Source: Undaria pinnatifida
Taxonomy: Eukaryota; Sar; Phaeophyceae; Laminariales; Alariaceae
Direction of reading: 5' to 3'
DNA length: 64,000 nt
NCBI GenBank assembly: GCA_012845835.1
Contig: JABAKD010000018.1
Span: forward strand, 6,944,862 to 7,008,861
Shown here: positions 45,911-55,978 of the stretch, piece by piece
Position numbering within the stretch: position 1 is the stretch's first letter
Layout of the letters: each line of letters opens with the position of its first letter
The notes under the pieces: model-generated
What the model was told of the DNA's origin: nothing
The model's database searches: none
The model's input: the letters and a program-made list of their open reading frames with translations, nothing else
Made by a program: the position numbers and the translations under genes

Positions 45911-46840
45911 CTATTCCTTCTTTACCCTTTTCGCGCTCCCCCTGCCACTCTCCGTGCAATCCTTCGTCCGAGTCTGCTTCCTATTTCTTGTCAACTGGAG
46001 CGGAGGGTCTCGTATTCCGCTCCAAGTCTCTGAAACGTTACTCTCGCCTCGCCGGGCCCATGCATCAACGGCGCGGCCCAGTTCGCTGAACATCCCCATC
46101 TCGCCAGGTCTAGTGTCCTTCGTCATGTTGTCGGTGTACTTGCGAGCGGCCCTTGTGCAAAGCTCCATGATATTCGCGAACGTCCTACCTCTGATGACAG
46201 ACAGCATACGGTCGGGTGCCGCTTCTTCAGTGCTGGCGTCTCCGAAATCAGCAGGCCCGTCCCAGTCACCAGTGAACCCGCCATTGTAAGACCCACCCCC
46301 ATCCTCGTCAAACTTCCCCAAGCCCGCTTTATCCAGGCTCCAATGCTCTGAAGAGGAACGCCACCGTGGGTGTATGGATTCTCCTTTGAACTCTTTGCCA
46401 CGTTTTAGGTGCGTGACAAGCGCGGCGAGAACGTGCCTGCATTGCAGCCCTCGCCTCAGTATCTGCAAGCACGTGCACAGTTGAAAGCCACCAGGGCCTA
46501 TGACAACGAGGTGTCCTACTTTTCGGTCAGCTTTGTGTTTGTACAAAACTTTCACTATGGAATCAACTTCCACTCCCGCAACAAGACGATAAAAAGAAAC
46601 CAAGGATGTGGTGCCAAACATAGTGATATCAGGTTCCCCCCTTTCCTGGAATACCTCTTCAGGAACCTGGCAACACACGTCGTCCCCTTCAACGTCGATG
46701 CACATATCGTCGTCAGATGATCCGCTGACGTCGTCCGCGGAGCGCGCCGCCAGATTTTGTAGTAACTGCATCGATCCACGCCCCTCCACCAAAACGCTTG
46801 TTTCGTACGCCGAGCTTGCTAACATTTCGGCCAGTACTTC
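45911..46840 (-). CDS. SWIM zinc-finger terminal exon of the MULE gene
   Basis: 310 codons including the stop. The SWIM motif is C-x-C-x10-C-x-H (CTCLQILRRGLQCRH), found C-terminal to MULE cores in plant and protist transposases. A basic tail ends ESGRGSAKRVKKE, a possible nuclear localisation signal. Confidence 0.85.
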   Translation of the reverse strand, partial: EVLAEMLASSAYETSVLVEGRGSMQLLQNLAARSADDVSGSSDDDMCIDVEGDDVCCQVPEEVFQERGEPDITMFGTTSLVSFYRLVAGVEVDSIVKVLYKHKADRKVGHLVVIGPGGFQLCTCLQILRRGLQCRHVLAALVTHLKRGKEFKGESIHPRWRSSSEHWSLDKAGLGKFDEDGGGSYNGGFTGDWDGPADFGDASTEEAAPDRMLSVIRGRTFANIMELCTRAARKYTDNMTKDTRPGEMGMFSELGRAVDAWARRGESNVSETWSGIRDPPLQLTRNRKQTRTKDCTESGRGSAKRVKKE

Positions 46841-49800
46841 CTGTCGAGATAAATAGGAGCAAGTCCGAAAAGGATGCGGGGGTGAGCGCAAGGACACAAC
46901 CGGTCAACCGGTCGCGCCAGGGGAGCATCGGACAGCGTCTGACATTCGCGTCACAAAAGCGTGTGCCAACCGCAGCAAATGCTCGTCAAAGTGACACGGC
47001 CGCGGCAACACACAAGAATAGAGCTTACCTCCGCTGCGTACTTACTGGCTCCAACTTTCTCGTACGCTGTTAGGACTGGTTCAAGCGATCTCTTGATGTC
47101 GTTTTCGACGTGAGCTTTCCCCAAAGAAGCGCGTTTGGTGCTTTGCCTGCAGTACGGACGTTGTCGAAAGGTGCCTGTCAGCATTATTCGCAACGGCCGT
47201 ACGTGTACAATGCAGACGAACAAAATGTGCCCAAAAAGGGCGCCAAAAACGAAGACTTCAGAGCATCGTTCCTGCCCGGGGTTGATATCAAACTACCGAC
47301 ACGCCGTGCGCAGTACCACACCAAACGAGCAATGGAGCGAAAACCCGGTGGGGACGTTGTGTCACTTACATTCGGGATGCCAGGGCGAGGTCTTCCGCGA
47401 CTTGTTCGACTCTCTGCCTCACTTGACGAAACGTCGAGTTTCTCTTCAGGTTCCGGCCGTTCTTTATCGCGCTGAAAATACCCTCAACGCGCTGAGTGGC
47501 TGTCATACCCAAGGTCATGGTTGTCGGGAAAAAACAGCGCGCCCAATACGTGCGTATGCTGCGAACGGCACGTGCGAGGCGAGAAGGCGCCAGGGACGGT
47601 ATGTCAAAGGCTTCGTTGGAAAGAGGAAGAGTTCTTCGCGGCGACCAAGTGTTACGACAAGCGGCCACATATACACTAGGTTGTCCAAAGGGTCGCCTAC
47701 GCAAATTAAAACCGAAGACAAAAAGGCGTGCAGAAGCGCCCTCACCTGTATAGGTGCTCGTTGACGTATTTTTCACACGCTGTGCCCTTCACGAGCTGCT
47801 TCACGCCCTCCCACACGCGATCAAAGGCCTGGAGACGGGAAAAAAAGAAAAACATGCAGTAAGCTCCTGGAGAACAGACGCGACAAACTGCTTTCACAAC
47901 AACATGAGTCTCCATTTCATTCAAGGCAGGCGCGCAAAAAAAAAGAACCCAAGTAAAACCCTGTTCCATTGGTACTGCGATCTTCCCACCTCAGTCGATG
48001 TCGCATAGGAAGCCGCCGTGAACCGCCGGAGCAATTCCGTGCATCCTGCTTTTTGCAAGGCCCCCATACAATGCTTCTTGATGTTCTTACAGATGTGCCA
48101 GGAGCAGTACAAGTGCTTCGTGTGAGGAAGAAGCGTCGAGATCGAACTCGTCATTGCTCCGTCGGCATCTGTGATGATTACCTAAGGACGGCCGTGGGAG
48201 GTTGGCGCTGTGAACATAATATACGTGATGACGGCGATTGAGCAACACCGTTGACACCGAAGCAAACCCGAACTACTCAGTAGGCTCCGCGATCCATTCA
48301 TTCATCATACAAAAAAAACGTGAAGACAAGCTCACCTTCGGGTGGCCCCCGCAAATCTCCAGGAAGAACTGGTTTGCGAAGTCGAATGTTTCGCTTTGTT
48401 CGTTGCCGAGAAAACCCTGGGCGAAAACGATGGTCTTATTCTCAGAGTCGACGCCCACATACAAACACAGCTTGAAGTCGTACCTGTCGAAAATGCAGTG
48501 TACGTGGGTGGGTCGTCATCGTTTGCACGGCAATGATTGCCGATCCGGAGGAAAGGCATCTTTTACTACTGGACGAAGCCCTCACACGTACGAACAACGT
48601 CGTCACATCAATGGGAGGGTAGGAGGCAATTGAAGACTTCCACACCCTCCTCACCTGTTGGTGAGACACGTATTGTCCTGGATAACAACACCGCCATAGG
48701 TTCTTGCCAGCATAACTTGTTCGGGTGAAGCCCACATGATGGACCGTAGCACCTGGTCGGCATCAACATCCCACTTCACGGTCTGCGGTCCTCTTTCCAG
48801 CTCCGCCACAAGGTTGAGAGCGTCTTCGCCCGATGCCCAGCGCCCACGTAGCACCTTCGCCGACAAATTGCGCACCTGCGTGGGACACAGGAGGACAAAG
48901 GCGAGGAGGACGCTACTGTGTAGTTGTTGCAATCACACAACCGATTTCGTGACATCAACCTACGCGCAAAAGCATAGACGGAAGTCATATGAAACACCCG
49001 TTGAGGATACTATCTAACCGAGGCGAAGGTAGACAAGATGCTGAGGAGGCGGGGGTTCGATTCACCGCTCGCCCTTCAGCAAAGTACGAAGGGTGTTGTG
49101 GTATGTCTCTACGCCAGTAGTGACATTTTGAATCGGAACGAGGGGACCGACGCCGACACAGGCAACCAAAAATAAACCGTAACTTTCAGAGGTACCGTAA
49201 TGACCGGTTCACCGTGTTCACACCTTTCGTGCACCCTGCGGGCCGAGCTTGTACGGCTTCATTTCCTCCGCAACGCAGCGGTAGATGAGGTGTGGTCTCA
49301 CCCCCCCCAACGTCATCTTGCGGATTTGACCCATGCAACGCTTTTCAATCTCATCCACAGGGACCAAGTTCTCTTGCTCGAGTTGGGACGCGCGAGAATC
49401 CATATCACAGGCGGCAGCGTGCTCAAGATGGACCTGAAGAAAACAATGGACGGGAGGGCACAAGTGAGGGCGGACATCGTCCCACACTATTCTGTGTACA
49501 GCTCCATATACTTCGAGGTGCCAATCTCTTCCTCGCCACATCTTCGTCTACACAGACCAATTCACGGTCGGGTCGTATTTACCTTCGTGATTGTCGGTGG
49601 GTCTTTGGTGTTCCAGGCGACAGCCACGCGAAAGTCACACTCGCACTGCACGGCGGAACAATCGCGGTCAAGAGACAGGCACAACAGAAGGCCGGTCAGA
49701 GGGCACGAGTGACAATCGCGAATAAAAACACGCTCCAAACTTGGACGGAACATTCCGGATGACATGGCATCTCGGTTACATCGAGAAATACTTGCCTTCG

Positions 49801-52800
49801 CCGACCATGATGTTCTCCTTGGCGCCGGCAACTTCGAGGTTCTCGCCCTCCCATAAGCGGCGCACCTCAACGTAATCCGGCTCGGTCGGCTACCTTTCCC
49901 TGCGATCTGTTTAGGGTGGTACGTGCTGGTGTGAGAATGCCGTTGTCTACTCTGACGAGATCCGGATTCGAGAGGGATGCTACTGGCACAAGGGTGGGTA
50001 AACACGCGATTTGTTGTCGTTCTTTTTACGCACCGGGTCTCCTTTGATTGTGGACTTATTTCCGGTGAAACCCTGGCGTCGAAGCTCCGCCTTGATCCTG
50101 CGGATCACCATTTCCCAGGTAGATTCGGCATCGTCAAGAACGGAGAACGCGTACCCAGACTCGATCTTTAACGGCTCTTCCGTAGGGGTCTCCTCGTTTT
50201 CATCTGCGTCAAAGAGCGAGCAAGATATAAGCATGCCATTGCTCTACCCTCGTAATATCCGTTGAATGGCTGTTTAGTTGATTGTTTCCAAGTGATCGAA
50301 ACGAAACCATCAATCCGGGGGTAACACTGACTGAGGTCGGCAACCGCACACCCTTCGACATATTTTCCTTCACCGGTTTCGCCCAACCTAAAGCACGTCC
50401 TGGGCGCGGTGCTCATGCGCAATCGCTCGCGTGGTCTTCGACATCCCACCCTCGGTAGCCGCATGAGACCGCATGAGACCGACGAACGGGGAAACAGCGG
50501 CTATCGTGTGATGATGTACGGCCATTGTACCCTCTACTCACCCTCTTCATCGTCTTCACTCTCCCACCCACTCCAACTATCGGACCCATATTCGACGTCG
50601 TCGTCGCTGGCGTCCTTCCACCTCGAGTCGTTGCCACCGTCATTAATTTCAATGTCCGTGGGGTTGGAGGCCTGATAAATCTGCAACACGTGCGGACAAA
50701 CGACGAAACAGGGGAGAAGCTGTCCTGTTCAACCCTAAACACTGTGACCATAAGACACAGAACAACGTTCCTTGGGCGCGAAACCGCATGCAGGTACGTA
50801 TGACAGACGTCTCGTCCACATGCTGCAGAGGACATGCTCGAATAGTCCACAAACACGGCGAATGTGTCCCAGATGGTTAGGTTTCTGAACCCACGCGTGG
50901 ATCCGCGGCCCCCACCTTCCGTGAGGCTACCTGCGCCTTCTTGTACGTCTTCCAGGCTTTGATCGCCGCAGTTTTCGCAGCTCGGGCCAGGTCGATGGAG
51001 TTCTCCCGATTAGCTCTGTCCACCCCCTCCCCCCCGTCGTCCTCCTCCTCGCTCTCCTCGTGCCCATTTGCAATACCGGACTCCTGCGTCAGGCGACAGA
51101 CACACTCGTTTCGATCAGCAAACAAAATGCCCCGAGCGGGGAAGTGCGCCGAAACTTCGCGAATGCTGGCGGAAGGCACCGTCCTACCTCACACCACTTT
51201 CCCATCAACCCTTACCCGCAACAGTCTCTTGTACTTTTTCTTCGCGTCTTTTGCGGCAACACGAAGAATCTCGACGTGGTCCGCCTCCTCCTTTCGCGCC
51301 GCCGCTGCTGCGCTCGCCGCCATGCGTACCGAGTCCTCCAACCCGTCCAAATCGCCTGCATCGCCAGGACGTTCGCAAAGACGCACGGCACAAGCCACCA
51401 AGGCGCCTGATAACGACTCTGTTTGACACAGAGGAATGGATACAGACCCGCGTGTTCCGACGTTGATAACGTATAAACTGCTCTCACCTTCGCACGAGGA
51501 CAGATCGTCGTCGCTGAACCAGTCGTGTTGAGTGTCGCTGTCGTCGTCACTGTTACTGAGGTTCTCGGCGCCGCTGTTATTGCGACCGTCCTCGTGCCAT
51601 ACACCCTCGCTGACACACAACTGCAACAATTCGGCCACGTAAGGGTCAAAAATTGTATCGCAGTTGATGGGGTGTGTGCATGGAACAATTTCCATTTTCA
51701 TCGGTCGACTAAACATGCTAGAATACACGATGCCATCAACGAACAGCGCAACGTCTCATGACCCGGCATGGCGCAGTATGACGCGGCAAATTTCCGATAC
51801 AACAGCATGCTAACCATCGTGGTCTTGAATACCTTGTGCTTGACTTCGATCAACTACCTGTGCATTCGAGGCCCGGGCGTCCGTACAACCGACTTGTTGG
51901 CGACGGTGCGTTGTAAGTGGCTCGACAGCTGACGCCAAGGCACCATGGGCCCCCAAACGGAAACTACCTGGGACACACCTTCCTTTCTTGACGCATGAAT
52001 CGGCGTATCGCAGACTCAGCACGGTCATATTTACGTCGGGCCTGAGCTGCTGCGACTCTCCCCTTCGCAAGCTCCAGCCGTAGGTTTGAGACTACTGGGA
52101 CGTAGTTGTACATGGCGTCTTGCCCACGCTTCTTCTGCTGGGTTTGGGCAAAGTGGATTTCCTGTTCGGTTGGGACAACAGACGGCACACCGAACGAACA
52201 AAATGACATGGTAATGGCGACCACGTCAATCACAAAAGTTGACCGCGTGGAAACCACTCTGTCGTATTCGCGACAATAAAGCGGATGTGTTACAACCCCC
52301 TTTGACTCTGATGACTGCGACCTTGCACTCCATCTCACCTTCTTGAGCCTGTGGTATCTGGTCTTGTGCTTTTTTGCGGCGGCCCTGGCCTCGGCCTTCC
52401 TCTTCTGAATCGCATCAAACTCGGCTGCTTGTGCTTCACCACGGCACGAGTCGGAATCCGACCCCCCAACCCACGCCGACCCCCCGAACCACTCAGGTTG
52501 TCCCCCGGGATCCTCCCCCGCTCCAGCCGCCGTCCCTTCGCCATGTGCTGCTGCTGTCTCCGCCCCACCCTCCACCCCACTTTTGTCCTCCATCTCACCT
52601 TTCATCCCATCACCCTCAGTGCTTCCCGTCCCCAACCCAGTCCCCTCTTCTTCTGTTCCTTCGGCCGCCGCTTCCTTCCCGTCGCCACCTACATTTTCTC
52701 CGCCCGCACCATCCAACCCACCATCTCCGTCTTTTGCCTCAGCACCTTTCCTCTCCCCCTCCTGCCTCTCACGCTCCCTCTCCCTCTCCTCTTCCTCTTT

Positions 52801-54560
52801 CTTCTCTTCGCGCTGTTTCTCTACCTCCCTAACCCTTGCATCCGCCAACTCGTTCTGCTTCAGCCGCAAGTTCTCTGCGACTAAGTCCAGCCTCGCCTGT
52901 CGCCTCATGTCCGCAGCCTTCACCGCCGCGGATTGCACTTTCTCTGCCGTCGTCGAGCCAAATGTAGCCTCTCGCCTCGCGTTGTAGGCAGCGACTTCGT
53001 CATCGAACGCTTCCTGGAACTTCTCGTCCTAGAGGGAGCGAAACGTTAATGAATGCTCAGCGACCAAAATAGATATGGGATTGTCCGTTGTACCCGTTCT
53101 CCCTCATTTTACTGTCCGGTTCCCGCATCAACCCTGCGACCCAGGTGGTGTTCGCCGGCAAAGAAACGACGAAAAACATACTACGGTACTGTAACTGTAA
53201 CTCACTTGAACCTGGAACAGAGGGGGTGACACCGCGACCACAGGAAAAGGGGGAAACGTGCCGTCCCTCTTCGCAAAAGTTCCGAAGTGGCACCCTGCTT
53301 CTAACGTTGTATCCTTTCCAACTTCGGGGATGTCGGACAAGTCCTTTTGACGGGCTATCTGGCAGCCGTGCGTTAGCACCACGGCAACCTCCTCGATAAG
53401 GCGCTCGCCGCCGTCTGCTCCAGCTACGCGGTACACAAGCTGGGCTTCGTCCGGCAGAAAGTCTCGGGAATGGCGGTAGTCGTCGACCGTATTCGTGCCC
53501 TTCCTACCCGTCCCGTGAAAAGGCGCTGCCCCCTGCGCATCATACTGCTTCCTGCTCTTCCTATCTATGGGGACGAGCATCTTCACTCGTAGTCGGAGCG
53601 CCTGTGAGGCCATCAGCATAGTCAAATCACCCCCCCAGCGCTTGGGTTCTCCGAAAAGAGCAACGGAAGCAATAACCATCTTGATGTTGCCTTGGCGAGT
53701 CGACAGAACGTCTCCCTCGCTAGAAAATCTGGCGTACTTCATGACCGCTTGGGGGTAGTAACGCGTGCAATTCCACAGGATGCCACCCTCCGATACAAGC
53801 TCCTCCGCGTTTGCCGCGGTCCATGCGAGGACCGCAAGCTTTAGTGGAGCCCAGTACACATCAGAGCCCCAAATTCCCATCGCCAAGGCCCGCCAGGCAC
53901 AGTTTCCGTCGCCGGCGACAAACTTCGCTATCCACCCCTCGTCGCGCACCTCCTTCGGGAGAACCATGGTGCCAAAGTAGTCGTGGGCAATCTTCTCGTC
54001 GCACACGTTGGAAGCAGGGGAGGGTGGATGGGGATTATAACGTACGGGCAAACAACGCAGGCTTCGAAGTGCCGTGCCCAGGCTGGAAGGGGTTGATTTC
54101 TATGGCATATCGCCTTGCAGAAAACGCGTTCACGGTCACTGCAAACAGACGTGTTGGAGATCGCGCTACTTTGCCGGGACCCGGTATTCCAACCGGAGGC
54201 CTAAAGTTCTTCGCGGACAAAAGCGTATCATACACGCCCACCCCCTCGCGGCTACCGGTTACTGTTTCCACAAAAAGCAATATATCCACATTCTCACTGT
54301 GAGCTCTAAGAAAAGATTCTGCATTGGAGTGTGAACCCTCCGCACCTCGTGCTTCGTGTCGTCTTTGTTCTCGCCCACAAGAGACTTTGGCACTGCTGGC
54401 AGCTCTCCGCATGTCGTTCCGAAAATTTTCTCCACAGCGCATGTGTTCGAAAAGTCCTTCACACGCTCGAATGGTGTTTTCGGTTTCCCCTGTACCCCAT
54501 TTCCGTCAACCACCGACGCCGTGTCCCGTGCAGGTCTCGGTGCCACCACCCCATTGCAGA
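45911..54560 (-). CDS. OTU protease-MULE transposase fusion gene (about 20 exons)
   Basis: Exons deduced from frames and splice sites, 5' to 3' on the minus strand: 54346-~54560 (tentative), 53206-53994, 52339-53028, 51979-52161, 51815-51857, 51488-51754, 51195-51418, 50931-51083, 50542-50671, 50034-50203, 49796-49889, 49583-49770, 49224-49433, 48655-48875, 48336-48483, 47990-48181, 47746-47828, 47370-47696, 47029-47146, 45911-46840. Every junction from 53994 to the stop keeps phase with GT-AG ends, except 49771-49795. The product is ~1,700-1,800 residues: OTU domain, Glu/Lys-rich coiled coil, acidic segments, zinc-binding-like DRDCSAVQCECDF, MULE DDE core and SWIM finger. Transposition in the nucleus is the expected role. 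The N-terminus is unresolved. Confidence 0.8.
46841..49433 (-). CDS. MULE DDE transposase core exons
   Basis: Seven exons from 49433 down to 47029 give a complete MULE domain. Predicted catalytic residues: Asp in GVVIQDNTCLTNR (exon 48655-48875), Asp in VIITDADGAM (exon 47990-48181) and Glu in TATQRVEGIF (exon 47370-47696). The C-x2-H-like segment LYCSWHICKNIKKH typical of MULEs follows the second Asp. The intron phases agree throughout, and no stop interrupts these exons. Confidence 0.85.
49771..49795 (-). other. 25-bp frame interruption in the MULE gene
   Basis: Between exon frames 49796-49889 and 49583-49770 lies a stretch that contains a stop and shifts frame by one. It can be read as a 25-nt GC-AG intron or as one exon carrying a 1-bp insertion. 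Confidence 0.5.
51979..53028 (-). CDS. coiled-coil and low-complexity exons of the MULE gene
   Basis: Exon 52339-53028 (230 codons) and exon 51979-52161 (61 codons). The first has a long charged helix (KQREEKKEEEERERERER), a Gly/Glu-rich linker and a second basic helix ending KTRYHRLKK. The second continues the helical pattern. This suggests an extended dimerisation or scaffold region between protease and transposase. Confidence 0.7.
53206..53994 (-). CDS. OTU-type cysteine protease domain exon of the MULE gene
   Basis: 263 codons, phase 0 at both ends. About 25 residues in, the motif FVAGDGNCAWRAL carries the D-G-N-C signature of OTU deubiquitinases, with catalytic Asp and Cys. A histidine in VVLTHGCQI, ~190 residues later, is the best candidate for the catalytic His, but its context is unusual. 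OTU enzymes cleave ubiquitin or ubiquitin-like chains. The exon joins in frame through a 177-bp intron to the coiled-coil exon, so it appears to be part of the transposase gene, not a neighbour. Confidence 0.75.
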
Positions 54561-54790
54561 AACCTACGAGCTGCCGCAGTAGTTCTAAGGCCTTCGCCTC
54601 CGAGATAACACTGACCGAAACAGCGCAGCAACAAAGGACAGGATGGTCTCAGCATCACCCGCCTACAGGATGGTCTCAGCATCACCTGCCTATGTGCATT
54701 CTACACCCTGCCCGTACTGCTGTACTGCTGTAGGCACTACCGTCTACAAGAATTTAGAGTAGTTCCGTCGTAGAAGGATACACGCCGTTT

Positions 54791-54846
<56 letters not shown>
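54791..54846. repeat. (CAG)n microsatellite in MULE 5' region
   Basis: About 18 GCA/CAG units upstream of the first tentative exon. Confidence 0.9.
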
Positions 54847-54847
<1 letters not shown>

Positions 54848-55061
54848 CCACAACGTGCACTTACCAGGGCCGCAATTGGGGCCAGGTGGGGGTGGCCCCC
54901 CAAGAGTAGAGGCGTCATACACACGACGACACGATTACAGCAGTTGTCTGCTATCTCCCTTGACGTTTTGTATCTGAAGACATCAGTGCACCTGCGAAAC
55001 AAACCCATCCCAAGAATATGTTCTACTTGGACCGATCTGTAGACATGAGCGCACCTGCGGA

Positions 55062-55269
55062 GCAACTGCATGTGTGCATACCGGAGTATGCCCTGGGGTA
55101 TGCATACTGCGAGTACATGGCGCAAACTCCAAATTCAAACTCAAGGCAAAAAGTTCGCGCGGGTAGCAACTGCATGTGTGCATACCGGATGATGTCCTGG
55201 GGTATACATACTGCGAGGACATGGCGCAACTTTCAAATTCAAACACAAGGCAAAAAGTTCGCGCGGGTA
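55062..55269. repeat. 104-bp tandem duplication in MULE 5' region
   Basis: Two units beginning GCAACTGCATGTGTGCATAC at 55062 and 55166, upstream of the MULE gene and just inside the right TIR. A promoter role is possible but unproven. Confidence 0.75.
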
Positions 55270-55450
55270 CGCGAAACACGCAGAGAGCCTAACTTGACCG
55301 GCAGTGACGGCAATCTTCGCAACGCCACGCTAGAACAGATTTGACATGGGCCGCTGCACACATGAGACACACCTCCTTTGCGGACGGGAAAGCAATGCGC
55401 CGCGGAGATCTTTGGCGGCTGGCGCGGGTGCCTGTGCTGCCTGTGCTGGG

Positions 55451-55746
55451 GCTGCTGCTGCTGTGGTGACGGCACCACGAAGGGAGCTCGTTCTGGACGA
55501 TTTTTCCATCTCCGGCTTCACGACTTGGATATGGAAGGGTCAGTGATGTGCAGACTACGTGCTGCTGTCTGCGGTGGTGTCGGCGTGCCTACAGGGCGCG
55601 ACATCCAGCCTTCTTTGCGACCTCAAAGAGAGGTGCATGCTGTGTCCGATAAGCATAAACCAGAGGGTGGAAACCCGGGGATGGAGCTCTTTTGTCCCCT
55701 GTGTGTCAAAAAAATGACACCCACATGTGTGTCATTATCACTCCCC
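55451..55746. repeat. MULE right terminal inverted repeat
   Basis: Ends TGTCATTATCACTCCCC; reverse complement of 43957-44252. Confidence 0.9.
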
Positions 55747-55753
55747 GTTCTGG

Positions 55754-55763
55754 GTTCTTCCTT
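55754..55763. repeat. MULE target-site duplication, right copy
   Basis: GTTCTTCCTT, 7 bp beyond the matching TIR end. Confidence 0.75.
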
Positions 55764-55978
55764 AAAGTTTCATAAAAATCCAAAGCCATCCATGATCTTG
55801 AACTCCTCTAGTTTTGGTTTTGAGTTTCGAGTTGATCTTCTTCCTCGCCTTTTACAGCGCTTGTCTGCCTGGCAGCGCGGGCGGCTGCTGCTGTTGCTGC
55901 TGATTCTGCTCTGCTTTTTTCCTCCTGTGTTTGCGCTGGAAGCTCTGGCGAGGGGAGAGCCCTAGTTGTGACCTCGTC
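55764..55978 (+). promoter_or_regulatory. short gap between MULE and TAF5 start codon
   Basis: 215 bp that must contain the TAF5 5' UTR or core promoter if the predicted start is right. No TATA box is evident. It is pyrimidine-rich with CTGCTGCTGTTGCTGCTG at about 55887-55905. Confidence 0.4.

Larger units (their letters stand above)
43957..55753 (-). mobile_element. Mutator-like transposon carrying an OTU-MULE gene
   Basis: An 11.8-kb element. TIRs of 296 bp (43957-44252 and 55451-55746) start GGGGAGTGATAATGACACA and differ at about six positions, all in the inner third. A 10-bp duplication flanks it. The right end carries 7 extra bases (GTTCTGG) between TIR and duplication that the left end lacks. 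The interior holds three subterminal tandem repeats, one large minus-strand gene and a CAG repeat. Near-identical TIRs imply recent movement. Confidence 0.88.

Noticed and set aside
48484-48654. A coding-like segment with MPFLRIGNHC considered as an extra MULE exon
   Set aside because: It cannot be joined in phase, whereas the flanking exons join directly (TNR|YDF) to give the usual MULE sequence; it is intron.
55378-55965. A 195-codon plus-strand frame across the MULE right TIR
   Set aside because: It lies mostly within the terminal repeat and low-complexity Cys/Leu runs; the same TIR at the left end has no equivalent frame.
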